Shown: positions 1-12,201, counted from the stretch's first letter. The stretch is DNA of 64,000 nucleotides from Symmetrospora coprosmae (GCA_008802785.1 VUYT01000011.1:551827-615826); one strand, 5' to 3'. Numbers and translations are program-made. Notes: generated from the letters alone by a model not told the origin.

Positions 1-228
1 GGGCGCCCGGAGCTCACCCGATGGCGCACATCCTCGTCAAAGGGGCCTGCAGCTGGCAGGAAGGAGGGGAAAGAAGCAGCATCCGCATCCAGGAAGGGAA
101 AGGTCGAGCAGCCTTGTCTTCTCTCCCATCACACGCACCTTCTTGGTCACCCCGCTCTACGCGTACATACCTCCTCGGGTAACAAGGCCCTCCTTCCGCC
201 CCACTCCTCCAGGCAACGACTCACGAAG
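1..228. promoter_or_regulatory. Upstream region of the RNA-dependent RNA polymerase gene
   Basis: This is non-coding sequence ahead of the ATG at 229, with pyrimidine-rich stretches around 119-215 typical of fungal 5' leaders. On the minus strand a short open piece starts near 21-30 and runs off the window edge, so a divergent gene may begin here, but it is too short to support. Confidence 0.4.
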
Positions 229-3200
229 ATGGCGTACCAATACAAGAAGGGTTGCTACGGCTATACTACAGGAAAAGATACCGCCGAACACACTGCGGTC
301 AATATTATCGACCCAGTCCTGCAGAAGGCTATCCAGTGTGAGTCCGGCTGAGTGATATTCGATGCATGAGCGGAGAAAAGCGGACATCTGCGGACTCGTC
401 GAATATGCGCAGACGCGCTACGCACGGAAGTCCGATACCAGGACTGATATTTTACCTTCCTCTCCACAGCCTTTCCCTTTCTCGAGCAATGGGAGATTGC
501 TCGATTCTGCCAGCCGCAAGGCCCGCTAGATCCTGCCGACGGAGCGTTCAGGCGCAAGATCGCTGGCTGGTCGAAGAGGCAGATGAACGCACAGCAGCTC
601 AACGAAGAGCTTCAGCACCTCTGCCGGTCCCGTGCCATCCCTATATTACAGATCCCGCCTCGTACTCCGGCCTCTTTCTTTCGCAACCTGGCGGCTCAGG
701 GCGGGGAGGAAGCTGCGGACGCTGCCGGGGTGTTGATCTTTCGTGGTCAGTTCAGCCTGAGAGAAAACGACCTCCAGCCGACTCTGTATCTGGCTCCGCC
801 GACCATCGGTGGCTCGTGTCGACTTTGGCGCAAGTATCCCGCTCGACGGCTTTTGCGGGTTTCCTTCGACAAGGACCTGACGCACGAATTGGCCAGTTCG
901 GAGAGGAAGCACGCCCGTCAAATCAGGCGCTTTCGTGAATGGATTGGAAAGCCTTTGCTCCATCTCGGTGACTGCTTCCTTTCCCTAGGCGGAAGCTCAC
1001 CATCTCCGGCTGACTCGACTCGAACGTCTTTTCTAGGCATACTCTATCGAGTCTTCTACGCGAAGGAGGGCACCCTCTACTTCTGGGGAGAGTCCTGCAC
1101 CCCAGAAATTGGCGAGCCTTTCCCTGCTATGCCCCTATTCGACTTTCTCGACCAAATCATTCCCGTATTGAGCGGGGTCAATGACGGCATGACTCTCGCG
1201 AAGCTCTCGGCGCGAGTCAAGCTCTGGCTCAGCAAGACGGAGTCGAGAGGCAGCATTGATCAAGTCAGATGGGTCCCTGATCTGACTAATCACACCCTGG
1301 CCATTGGCAGTGAGCTGCTTGCCCAAGTGTGCCTGGCACTCGGGCTCAGCTATGTACCGAGTAAGTCTCCATTCTCCATGCCCAACGATCACCAATTGAC
1401 GGCTCCTATCAGGCTGTATCGCCGGAGAGGTCAATGGGGAGCACTATACTTGGGCTCTCCGGAAAGACGAGCCCTACAGAACCACCTTCATCAATGTTTT
1501 TGGCCGAACGATGATGGGCACCACGAAAGAGGGATGGCTCGAAGCTCCTGCCTCTATCTTAATCGACTTCTACGCTTACGTCGGGCATGCTCGCACGTAC
1601 AAAAGGGCTAGAGTGCAATTCGCAGGCGGGCAGCTTTGCTCTCTGCCTGATCCGGAAGGGGCTGAAGAGATCATGACGGACGGGGTGAGCATCTATGCGT
1701 CTCGATAGCAATCGATGACGGTGTGACTGACACATGCAAATGGCCGCGTTAGAACGGCCTCATGAGCTATGCCCTGGCGCACCGCGTGACTGCGGAACAG
1801 GGCCTTGAGACGATCCCGAGTGAGCCTCAAGCACGACTCGCTCAGAAGCTGCACTGACCTTGCTGACTGTTTCGCGTGCTTCAGCGGCCATACAGGCACG
1901 CGTCGGCGGCTGTAAAGGTGAGTTTGCGCGGTTCCCGTTGCTGGCTAGTAGCTTGGCTGACAGTCCCCCTGCTGCAGGCCTCTGGAATCTCGAGCTCCAG
2001 CCCGACAGCAGTGACGAGCTCGTATGGATCGAAATACGAGATTCGCAGTTCAAGTGTTCGGCCTCCGACGACTGCGAATGGGAATTCGAAGTCTGCAACG
2101 TCTCCGCCACGAGTCGGCCCAGCAACCTTGGGGAACAGATGACTCGGGTTTTCGTCTCTGCTCAGGCGCCGGAGAACAATCTGCGCATCTCTGAGCGGCT
2201 GAACGAACTCCTGCAAGAAGATGCCGAGGCCGTGCGGCTGTCGCTGCTGAGTGCTGACACGCCGGCTCAGCTTCGGGGTGTCGTCGAGAAGATGGAGAAC
2301 GTGCAGGCAGGGCGGGATGGTCAGATGCTGGGCGGTGCGATAGCGCACTTCGGGGACAGGGAAGAGGAGGACGCCAACCTCCTCGGCGGAGAGATCCTGG
2401 CCGACCACACCTTTCACCCATTGTCGGGACGCCCGCGAACGCTCGGCGAGCAGGCTATTGCCATGCTCGATGCTGGCTTCTGGACCGACTACGCGCCGCT
2501 CGAGACCGTCCTCGGCTCGATTGAGAAGGGCAGGCCGCAGTCGGAGAGCGACAAAACCATGGTTCCCGTCGGAGCGAGCCGCTTCCTGTACGTGGTCACG
2601 GATCCCTGGGGCATTCTGAAGGAGGGTGAAATATTCGTTCAGCTGTCGGGAGTGAGTACATTCTCGAGCGATCTCGCATTCAGAGGTGCCCCAGTTCACT
2701 CATAATTCCTGTCTCTGCAGGACGGCGTCTTCGACCCGATCACAAAGCTGAAGAAGCCTAGCGTACTCGATGAGTTCGTTCTGATCGCGCGAAACCCATG
2801 CATCCAGCCTAGCGACGTCCAGAAAGTGCGTGCCATCTACCATCCGGCATTCAGCACTCTCCATGACGTCGTTGTCTGCTCTACGCGCGGGTCGAGATCT
2901 GTGCTGTCAAAATTGAGCGGAGGAGACTACGATGGTGAGCCAGTGCACTCTGAGTCTGCAGAATCAATCTGCATAATCAAACTGACATGTTGTGACACCT
3001 CGCATATGTGCAGGCGATGGCGTACTCGTCGTCTTCGATCCAATCCTGGTCGACGCATGGAAGGACAAGAACGACCGCTTCCTGGAGGCGCCGTACAAGG
3101 AGGAGGAGTACTTTGAGACCGTCCAGCAGCATGTCGCAGGGCACCCAGTCAGCAACGTGGGCGAGCTCAGAGATGCTCTGCCGACAGCCCGTGACGCATC

Positions 3201-5226
3201 GCTCGTCATCCAGGAGGTCATGTGGGTTGCCTTTCATGGCCGATGGCCTGGGCCGGATGAGCGGACTGACATGTATTTGATCAGGCTGGCCCCGCTCTAC
3301 ACGAAGTCTTCCTTCGGAGAGCTCAATGTTGAGCAGGGAGAGCTCTATCGGTATGCAGAGTCTTCACTTGTCCAAGCTCGAGGCTATTGCTGACGTCGCG
3401 CCTGTCTGCCCAGCCTCTATGGTCTTTTCAACATGTGGACCGTCACGCTCGGCCATCTTTTCACGGCCGCACTCGACGCGCCGAAGGCCGGCAGGAAGCT
3501 GCGGTTCACGATCCCCGAGATCCGCACCAGGCTCGGCTATGATAAAGCCTCGCTCGCAGCGCAGAAGACGCTCGCGCCCCTGAAGACGAGCAACCTGACT
3601 GTCTCACCGCCGCCACTCAGGAAGAGCGACAGCGGCACATCCAGCCTGGACAGCTCGGTATCCTCGGCCTCCTTCAGCCTCTCCCCTCAAGCGAAAGGCT
3701 TCCTCGACCTATGCCATGACATGCAGAAGGAGCAGGTGAAGCGGAAGAAAGGCAGCGTCAATGCGAGCGAGGACGAGCACAGCCCGACAAGGTATCGACA
3801 TGAAGCAGCCACTACGATCCGAGGAGAAGACGGGGATGTGTCGACAGACACTGTAATCGCAGGTGAGCACGCCTCGTCTTGTCCCATGCAATCGAATGCT
3901 GACCCCCGGGCTTCGCGTTTCTGCTTCCCCGGCAGCCACGCCCTCTCCCAATGATCGCCGATGCGCTCTCGGCAGCCCGGTCGCAAGCGCCAATGACAGC
4001 GGAGTCGAGCTGTCTAGCGGACCTGCTCGAGTCACCACGCCAATCTTTCGGACACCCGACAGGCAATGGAGCCGGGGCGGTCTGCCAGAAGACGAGGACC
4101 TCGCCAAGCCCTGGTACGACGCCGTAGCAGATGCGGGCGGAGAAGTGGAGCCGGGAAGCTACCTAGCGCTTCTCGAGGAGCACATCATGGCCCTCCAGCC
4201 GCGCTACAGTATCTACAAGCAGCATCTCGGACGATTCTTCAACCGAGGTCTCGATAGTCGCGCGACTGGTGGCAGCAGCAGCTGGACGGAGGTGGAGAAG
4301 GCGAGAAAGGTCAGGAGAGACGATCAGCGCAAGGCCGCCCTAGTACTGGACGAGCTGGTCAGGACGTTCGTCGAGCTTCCAGAAGACGTCTCTGGCGAGT
4401 TCGAGATCGGGTCGCGCCGCCTGGTGGATATTGCGGTGAGCGCTTCTGCAGCTCTTCCTGACCGCTGGTCGCCGGAACAGTCTCAGAGTGTCGCGCCTGA
4501 CATTTTCGTCCCTCTGAAGGCCTCCTGCGCACATGTCGTCTCAGCAAGAGACTCTCGCCTGCGAGATCTCCCACATCTCGTAGCGTTCCGAACGCTCATG
4601 AACCTCAAGGCCGATGCTGTGGATGCACGGCAGACGTCAAACAGTCTGGGAGCGCGAAAGGTGACCGAAGCAGCCTATCTGAGCCTCAAGTCGGCTGCCA
4701 GAAAGCCGCGCCTCCCACGAGCACAGACCGGCGCGACCGCTTTCACGCCCTCGTCCAAGTCATTGATCTCGGTGGCCCGCGACTCTGCAGTCAGGACGCC
4801 GCCCTCTGCTTCCGTTCGGCCGAGCCGCTCTCCACCGGCCACTCCGCCACCCGCGTCCAGTCGGTCTAGTCGGGCCCCTCTGGCTACACCGCCCACGCCG
4901 TCCAAGACCGACAGGCCGAGTCCACGCAAGAAGCAGAGGGTGAGTCCGGGGATTCTCTTGGAGCTCCTTAAATAAGCAGCTGATGTCGATGCCCCACCCA
5001 GGAGAGCTCGTTGTATGACGGGTTGATACCGCAATTGACGCAGGACTTTTCCACCCTCTGGCCGAGTGCAGGCCGGACCTCCCAAGCTGGAAGGGACGTC
5101 TTCGGCTCGCCCAGCCAGACCGACTCGATTCGTGCGACCACGGCGGAGGAGGCCGAGTTTGACGCTCTATTGGAGGACTCGGCGTTTGACGAGGTGGAGA
5201 AGCTGTCGTTTTGGCATTCGCAGTGA
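229..5226 (+). CDS. RNA-dependent RNA polymerase of RNA silencing (RdRP, QDE-1/RDR family)
   Basis: This enzyme copies single-stranded RNA into double-stranded RNA that feeds Dicer in RNA interference. Twelve exons join in phase: 229-337, 470-1360, 1413-1684, 1753-1819, 1885-1917, 1978-2651, 2721-2934, 3014-3221, 3285-3350, 3414-3862, 3936-4939 and 5002-5226, giving 1,403 residues. The catalytic metal-binding motif DYDGD (residues 751-755) is created by splicing across 2935-3013. Upstream, in the family order, are GRTMMGTTKEG (about 1502-1534), TDGNGLMS joined across 1685-1752, and ARVGGCKG joined across 1918-1977. The start at 229 is the first ATG in phase with exon 2. The C-terminal third (exon 11 onward) has no domain I recognise and ends in a Ser/Pro-rich stretch with a basic KKQR patch. 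No Dicer or Argonaute gene lies in the window. The family assignment is strong; the exact subclass is not resolved. Confidence 0.93.
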
Positions 5227-5479
5227 TGGGGCGCCCGGGAAAGGGAAGAATGCTCAAGTTTTTCCCAGCATAGAGCTAGAAGTAGACGGCTACCCATCGT
5301 TCCATAGACTCCGCAGGCAGTAGCATTGGCAGCATTCTTCGCAATTCCTTTCGCTCCTTGTCCTGCATTGGGTTCCTGATGAAGTTGGGCAGAGTAGAGC
5401 CGCATCCCTGGAAGCGCGTCAGGGCGTCCATCCAACACCATTACTTGCGCTCTTGCCTATCATCATCGAAGGCGGCGCA

Positions 5480-6607
5480 ATGTGAGTCGCGACCACACGC
5501 TCAGATGCTCCATGCAAGCAGAACGGGCCAGTTGATTTCCCCCCTCTCTGTGCTGTTCGTCCCATCCTGCAGGCACACGGTGATGCAGCGCCTGAACGGC
5601 GTGACGTGAGTACAGGAAGGCCGAGCAAGGCGCAACAACAGCAGCAGCAATAGCAATAGCAGCACGCAGCCTCGGCGCTCGAAGCTGACTGCGTCCTGCT
5701 TTCACTTCTCCCTCCCTGCCAGCGCCCTGGCCACGTCGGTCCTGCTGTGCCTTCTCGCCGCCATCGCTGCAACGACCTTTGTCATCCCCACGACGCTCGA
5801 ACCCGCATCGCTCAGGGTCAACTCGCTGAACGTGTGCGCGGCTAACGTCTTTCTCTGTGCGAGTCCATTGTCCCGCCGGCTGACTGCTCCGTCCATCCCG
5901 GACACGTACGCGCGCTCGCAGCGTCCTCGGCCGCTCCCCGCAAGACCGCAAGGAGCAGGAGTACGCATTCACAAAGTTCGACGTGAAAGCCGGTGCGTCC
6001 ACCCTCTTTCTCGTGCTGTGTCGCCTGCTCGAGCTTAGGCACTGATCCGCTCCCTTCGCTCGGCTCGGCGACCTAGACCTCCGCCCGCTATTCCACTGGA
6101 ACACGAAGCAGGTCTTTGTGTACTTTGTCGCCGAGTTCGACTCGCCTGAATACGTGCGTCTCGCTCTCTCGGGTCCACCAGGGCTGCCCTCCTCAGCTGA
6201 CGTATCCTTCGAGCAGCCGGAGAACCAGGTGGTATTGTGGGACCGCATCGTCCGCCGAGCTCGAGATGCCAAGATCAATGTCGAGGGCCTCAAGAACAAG
6301 TACGCCTTCCGGGCTATCGATACGAAGGGCTTCCGGTATGTCTCGCTTTGCACTCTCATCTCTCAAAAAGCAGGACAGCGCAGCTGACGGGACGTTGTTG
6401 CGTGTTTGACAGGGGCCTCAATGCGACGTACTCGCTGCAGTACAACATCATGCCTCATGTCGGTACGTTGCAGGCTGCTTTCATTACAGTTAAGCAGAGC
6501 GAACGTAATTGCTGATGACGCGTCGCGATGCAGGCCTCCTCACGTACGGCGAAGCGGGCCGGACGGAGCCAATTCCCTTTCCAGCTCGGCAACAGCAAGT
6601 CCGGTGA
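5480..6607 (+). CDS. SPC3: Signal peptidase complex subunit 3 (SPC22/23 family)
   Basis: SPC3 is a single-pass ER membrane subunit of the signal peptidase complex, which removes signal peptides from secretory proteins. Exons 5480-5481, 5573-5605, 5723-5833, 5922-5992, 6077-6153, 6214-6335, 6413-6462 and 6534-6607 join in phase to 179 residues, the usual size of the family. The protein starts MHTVMQRLN, followed by one hydrophobic segment (about residues 11-33), then a lumenal domain with the family strings DLRPLFHWNTKQ and VVLWDRIV, and a C-terminal NIMPHVG. The start codon itself is interrupted by an intron (AT in exon 1, G in exon 2). The acceptor of the intron at 6154 could be 6213 or 6216; both keep the frame. 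The gene lies 250 bp downstream of the polymerase on the same strand. Confidence 0.92.
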
Positions 6608-6749
6608 AATCCTAACACGGCAGGGAATAGCACGAATCGTTAGAGCCGAGTCGTTACAGCATTTACAGTATTGTTGTAGAAGTATCTGGGCGTGTATGAA
6701 GGGCAAGTCGCAAAATGCGCAGGCTATCGCGCGCGGATCGAGACTATCG

Positions 6750-8435
6750 CTAGAGCGAGTCGACCACCTCGACGCTGATGTCAAACTTGCCGCTGTCGAC
6801 GAGACGCTCTCGCAGCACCTTGTCGCCGAAGACAGTCCTGTAGACGACAATCGAGTCAGCGCCCCAGCCAGGCGACATTCAGCTGGCATAGAGAGGAACC
6901 CACGCAGCAGTGAGGTGCCCTCCCTCCTTAGCAAGGTCCGACAGCTGGTCGTAGTCGTGCACGAGACCCAGCGCCGTCTCGCAGATCATGTACGACGTCG
7001 CTGCGTATCCCGGATCGCCGCGCGAGACGAAGCGCGCCCGCGCGAACGACTTGCCGTCCACGCTGCGCGCAGTCGTGCGCACGTCCATCCACCCGTTCTG
7101 CATCGCGTCCTCGCTCGGGCCGTCGCCGGACTGGAGGCCGTATTTCTTGGCGAGCGAGCGGATCTGTCCGATGCGTCAAGGCCTGTCAGTGATGCATCGC
7201 AGGCGTACACAATGCAGATGAGCAGGCGACTCACAAACGCCGAGCTGTAGAAGAGCGCGCCCATGAAGTAGATGACGCTGCTCAGGATGGTGGCAACCAC
7301 TCGGTTGGGCATGACGAGGTGCTCGCGGTACCTGCTCTCGGCGTCAGCCAGTGTACAGGCGGGAGCAAAGAAGAGCTCGGACGCACTGAAAATCGGGCCC
7401 GTACGAGAAGCTCCCGGGCTTCTTCTTGGCCTCCTGCTCGAGCAGGCCCCACGACTGCTGGATGACGGGGAGATTCGCAGGCTCCATCATGTAATAGGCG
7501 CCCACGGTCTTGCCATCTTGCAGGCTGAAGAACGGCTTGAGGCGCTGGGATCCCTTGATCGGGGAGAGCGAGTACGGATTGGCCAGGATCTTGCGGTACT
7601 TCTTGTCCTTCGCAGCGAGCCCGGACACGACCAGGAACGTCGAGAACGTGCCGCCGCTGAAGCCGCCTTTCGCCTTGTAGCCCGTCGTGACGAGGCCGCA
7701 AGGCGAGCTCGTGGCGGACTGGAGCTTCTTGACGGCAAGGAAGGTGCCAATGTCGCCTGGGATGCTGTCAAACCCGGCTCCGTGGATGAAGATGGCCTTT
7801 GTGCGCTTGGCGGCCGCCTCATGGTGCTCAATCATCTCGTAGGACCAGGTGGCCTCGCCCGTCAGATCGCAACAGTGCACGCCGTTCTCCGCACACGCCT
7901 TGATGAGCTTGCTGCCGTAGAGATGGTATGGCCCGGCGAGGGTGATGACGCATTTGGCCTGCTTGACCATCTTCTCGAGTGCCGCATCGTCGTCCTGCGA
8001 GGATAGGGAGGTATGTCAGTGTGCGCTTCGAAGAGCGGGGGCCTGGTTGGAGAGGTCGCACCGAGTCTGCGATCAGGCTGTCGGCGAAGCGTCAGCAAGG
8101 CACAGCACAAGCGCTCCGGGACGGCGCACAAGCTCACATGGGGACATTGGGCGCTCCGAGGTCCTTGAGTACGGACTTGATCTTGTCCTCGGATCTTCCT
8201 GCAGCGGCAAAGGATGTCTTGCCGGAGCTCGAGCAGTTCAGGAGGTATCGCAGGCAGAGCCGGCCCTATCAATCAGATCGCATCATCAGTCGTCGCCTGG
8301 CGCTTCTCGAAGCAGGAACGCCTTCAATGCTCGAGAGAGCGACGTCATGGCGGAGGCTCTTCTGCCTAGCAGAGACAGGCGCACCGTGAAGCCGCTCGCG
8401 CCATAGACGACAATGTCATAGAGAGGTGGTGCCAT
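6750..8435 (-). CDS. Saccharopine dehydrogenase-like oxidoreductase
   Basis: This is a member of the widespread saccharopine dehydrogenase-like family (human SCCPDH, fungal and mycobacterial enoyl-reductase-like proteins); the substrate is unknown. The start at 8435 gives MAPPLYDIVVYG, and splicing restores the Rossmann nucleotide-binding motif GASGFTGR at the N-terminus. Later exons carry the family strings ITLAGPYHLYG, CDLTGE and GFDSIPGD (about 7700-7970), and YKAKGGFSGGT. The C-terminus, after a last intron whose acceptor is near 6830, reads LTAATVFGDKVL and stops at 6750. It converges on SPC3 with about 140 bp between the two stops, and shares a 236 bp divergent promoter with the F-box gene. 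True lysine-pathway saccharopine dehydrogenases look different, so a role in lysine metabolism should not be assumed. Confidence 0.88.
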
Positions 8436-8671
8436 GTCGAAGCTTGTTTGAGTCGTCGCTGTGCTGCCTCCCTGGAAGTCGCAATATCAATCGCAGCAAG
8501 CAAGACAGACGGTGAAGAGCCGACAGCAGCATCCATCGCATCGCATCGCGGTTGTTACCCACGTGCCCGTGCCCGTGCCCGTACTCGAGTAGAGGTGCGC
8601 GAGAACCCACTTTGCCCAGAGACCATCGTCCCAATATCCATCTCATCCCCAGCAGCGATAGCACGACAGCC
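8436..8671. promoter_or_regulatory. Divergent promoter between oxidoreductase and F-box genes
   Basis: This 236 bp non-coding stretch separates two divergent start codons. It contains a CACGTG palindrome (E-box/bHLH-type site) at about 8560-8565, running straight into three and a half tandem copies of the hexamer GCCCGT up to about 8581, and a short CATCG repeat at about 8533-8547. Function is inferred only from position. Confidence 0.4.
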
Positions 8672-10672
8672 ATGAGTGGACATGCTGTGGTGCGACGCTC
8701 GAGGCGCATTGCGGACAACGCGTGTGGGCACCAGTCATTCCCTGCTCGCGGCAACAAGCAGACCCTGCCCCAGCACGGTGAGGGCATCTCCTGGGATCGC
8801 ACGACAGCCTGGCGCGGCTGTGGCCGTAGAGCTGAAACTCGTGTCGCTGCACTGGTCTCCCACTGCAGGCTTTCAACCTCTTCAGGTCTTGGAAAGACGC
8901 CGGAAAGGCAAGGTGCGAACCGGAAGACGCGTCAAAAGGTACGCGTGTCTCCGAACCTAGCCAAAGCGCACGGGGCTCGCAACAGGAACACCCTGATAGC
9001 AGTTCAGCGGACGTTGTTGACTCGTTTACTGGCATCCTGATCCGCCTGCAGTCCTCCAGCAAATGGAGTACCGACACTGGCGACCTTGCCCGCCGAAATG
9101 CTGGCCGAGATCTGCACACATGTCGACAGCTCGGACGACCTAAAAGCTGTCTCTCGCACGTGTAGCGCTCTTCGCCTCGAAGCGCAGAAAGTACTCTTCA
9201 GCGAGGTCACCCTGGTGCTGAGCGGCATCGGAGACGGCAGCTGGCGGAAAGGCGACTCGGACCCTATAACCAACCGTCTGCGGAGGAAGCTGAAAGCACT
9301 TGCCAAGCTGCCGTTCCGCTGCCGCACCCTTCGTATCGAGGCCAGAGACCCTCTGCCATTCTGCGAGGACTGGAGAGATGGACCCATGACGGCGCGCTTC
9401 CTCCTCCTCCGCAAGTACCTACATAGCAACACGACAGGCAACATCGACACAGTCGTCTTCTACCTGGAAGACCGACAATGGTCGTGGCTCAGCGTCTGCA
9501 TATTCTTCGGGAGCAAACACAAGCCCACCCGCGTCGAGTTCCGCGATTGCGCACCTTCGGCCCTTTCAGGGGGCGTCCTGCAGCACGTCATGAAGGAGTG
9601 CCCTACATGGAAACACCTCGGCATCAGTATTCCGATGGATCCATACACGTGGTCCTACACACCTTTGCTCGACGATCCAGACTTGGCGGACTTGCTCTCC
9701 TTCTTCTCACAACGCCAACCTCAACTCGTTTCTCTGGATTTTGCGAGCGACTGTCCATGGCAAACGCTAGTCAGCCCGGCATTCCTTGCCTCGACGAGAT
9801 CTCTGCGCATCTCTACATACGCGTGCGCGATGTTCGAAGAGAAGCTAGAGCAGCTGCAATCATTGGGCTCAGAAGTCATGATAGAAGACATCGAGATCGT
9901 GCCGGAGCCCACCACCCGTCTCGAAGCACCCGGCCAGCCCATTGGCCCCATGGCACTCTGTCCGCGCCTTAGACGAGCACGGGTTGCCTGCGAATTCGAC
10001 GACGGTCTAACGGATCCGCTGAAGGTGGCGCTCCTGCCAAAAACTCTCGAGCAACTCGACGTGATGGCCTTGGGCGGGGACGAGTGCAACGACGCGCTGT
10101 CTGAGCTCGCAGAATGGGCCGCATCCGCGACAGAGGCGCCCAATCTGAGATGGCTAGGCATTCACGTGGATTGGAAGACACAGAGGGAATGGATACACGA
10201 GGCTGCCGAGGACGGCAACCTTGTAGATGCGGATGACGAAGAGGTCGACGCGGCTCGTAAGCGCTATCATTGGATCGATGACTGCCCTATGGACGCAGAC
10301 TTCGATGAGGCTCTGGACGCCATTCAGGACGGCGCGATCCCGCTGCACCTGAGTGTCTTCACGGACACCATACTCAGGGCCCGAAAGAAGCTGCGCAGGA
10401 GGGGAATTGGATTTGCTTTCGATGGACCGGAGGAAGACCGGTCTTGGGGCAGACTTCGCCAGACGCTCATGTGAGTCAGGATTCCACGGGCTTCCGCTTT
10501 CAGCCTGTGAAGGCAGAGTAGCAGCGGACTGATAATCTGGGACGTCCGTAGACTCGACTACCCAGGATTTTCCGGTCGTCCGAGGATGCTTGCGGATACA
10601 ATAGAACGACACTTAGCGCTGAACGAGCAGTGGTTTGCGAAGGCGCCCAAGTACGTACAGCTCGAGCTGTGA
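8672..10672 (+). CDS. F-box protein
   Basis: This is a predicted substrate-recognition subunit of an SCF (Skp1-cullin-F-box) ubiquitin ligase. Exons 8672-8777, 8869-8938, 9052-10470 and 10552-10672 join in phase to 571 residues. The N-terminal 60 residues are basic (R-R-S-R-R-I near the start). The F-box begins LPAEMLAEICTHV (about 9086-9124) and continues with a pattern of spaced hydrophobic residues through VLFSEV. The remainder is a long region with leucine-rich-like spacing and an acidic patch near 10200-10260, but no substrate-binding repeat I can name. The chosen start is the first ATG that joins in phase through two short exons; the alternative is an internal methionine at 9098. The target is unknown. 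Confidence 0.78.
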
Positions 10673-11055
10673 GTGCCGTGAACCTCCTCACCCCTTCGCG
10701 CCTGGATGGCTGACGATGGGGCATTGCGGAGCAACGTCAGTCGCGAAAAGGACATATTCGACGACAGCGACGGAAGCACGACTAGTGCTGAATCTCCATG
10801 ACCTATCGCATTGCTACGTATTGTTGTGCACAGTGTCAGTAGGGGAGATACGTTGAGGTCAGGCCTACTCGAGTACTCGGAGTATATAGCTGTAGGAGAG
10901 GCACGTAGGCCCGTCGCGAGCCCTATACAGGCACTCTTTGTCCGAGACCACGCACGCAGGCTCGGCAGCAGCACAATTGCAATGAGCAGCCACGCACCGC
11001 TACAACACTCGGGATACATTACCTATCCACGGGGCTTTGTTTCGCTCAAGCATGG
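10673..11055. other. Convergent intergenic region
   Basis: These 383 bp lie between the 3' ends of the F-box gene and the glutathione transferase gene. They presumably hold both 3' UTRs. I see no gene, hairpin or repeat that stands out. Confidence 0.5.
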
Positions 11056-12201
11056 TTACAACTTGCTCTGCTGCTGTGCTTCCATCTTGAGCGGCTTGTA
11101 GGCGTGTCCCAACCTGTTGAGACCATTCTATCAGTTACAGCTCTCGTCAGACCGCGCACTGTGACTCACCAATCGGCAATGATCTCAAACCTGTCCTGGC
11201 CCATGAACGACAGCTTCTTGCCATCGGCTCGCTCGAATGTGGTGTAGGGCACACCATATGCGCCCTGCTCCTTCACGCACTTCTGCGCCTGGGCTTTTAC
11301 GGCATCCTTGACCTCCTGCGTGACGCTCGCGTCCCAGAGCTTGCCGAGCTGCTCCTTGCTGAGGAGCGCCCCGAGCAGCTCGTGCAGCCTGGCGACCTCG
11401 CCTTCTCTATCCTTGCCCGCGACGCCATGCAGGAGCGCCGTGTCGCCGCGCGCGAAGACGGCGTCAAAGAGGAGCGTGGCGGCGCGCTCGTGCTGCTCTG
11501 GGTGCTGCTGCGCGAGGACGTGCAGGATGCGCATGAGGGGCAGCGAGTTGGGCGGCTTCTTCTGCGCGTCGAGCGAGTACGTCCACGCGTCGGGCGAGGT
11601 CGGGATCTGGTAGTAGTCCGAGTAGAGGCGGAACTCTTGTGCCTGTGGGAGCGGGGCGTCTCTCCTCGAGATTAGCGGAGATCCTGCCTCGTGCTGGAAG
11701 TTCCGCCTGGGCTCGGTCCAATGTCCCAAGCGATATGAGCGCGCACCATCATCTTGCCCTTGTTGGGCACGGTGAGCGGGGCCTTGTTCCCGGCCGCCTG
11801 AAAGAGGTAGCCGATGGAGACTGGCTCGAGGTGGATGTCGAGGTTCCACTCTTTCTCATGTCTCTTGAGGAGGGCGAGTGCGAGGTAGGTCTGATCAAGG
11901 AGGGAGGGAGGAAAGAAGAGTGCAGCGAGGCGAGAGGATGGCACGAATTGCAAGGCGTTGTGCAGTCAGTCAACGTGTCAGTGCGGTGCGGTGCAGCCTC
12001 GAGTGAGTGATGGCTGCAGTGCAGATCTTGCCCGGCTAGGAGAAGCCGGGGCTCCCGAAGACGCACCCAGGGACTGCAGCAGCAGCAGCAGCGACGGCGG
12101 GTCAGCTGCACGCCGGAACCGCATCGCACAGAGAGCGCTACGCACGAGATTACATCATACAGGAGAGTGGCCTTGACGGGCTTGGATGTGCTGCTGCTCA
12201 T
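11056..12201 (-). CDS. Glutathione S-transferase kappa / DsbA-like (GSTK1-type)
   Basis: This is a kappa-class glutathione transferase with a DsbA-like thioredoxin fold, a family found in mitochondria and peroxisomes. The start at 12201 opens with a short N-terminus and the strand YDVIS. The active-site segment SPWTYLAL is produced only if a 7-nt exon (12067-12073) is spliced between exon 1 (12146-12201) and the exon beginning at 11890. This reproduces the family pattern D-V-x-S-P-[YW], where the Ser is the catalytic residue. Further family features are GNKAPLTVPNK (near 11780), a helical insertion with FDAVFARGD, and the cis-proline segment YGVPYTTFERADG near 11220-11260, followed by FMGQDRFE. 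The last intron (donor near 11170) leads to a 19-residue tail ending at 11056. Substrate is unknown. Confidence 0.88.

Noticed and set aside
1-120. Divergent gene start on the minus strand at the window edge
   Set aside because: Only a few codons and a possible donor are visible, which is too little to annotate.
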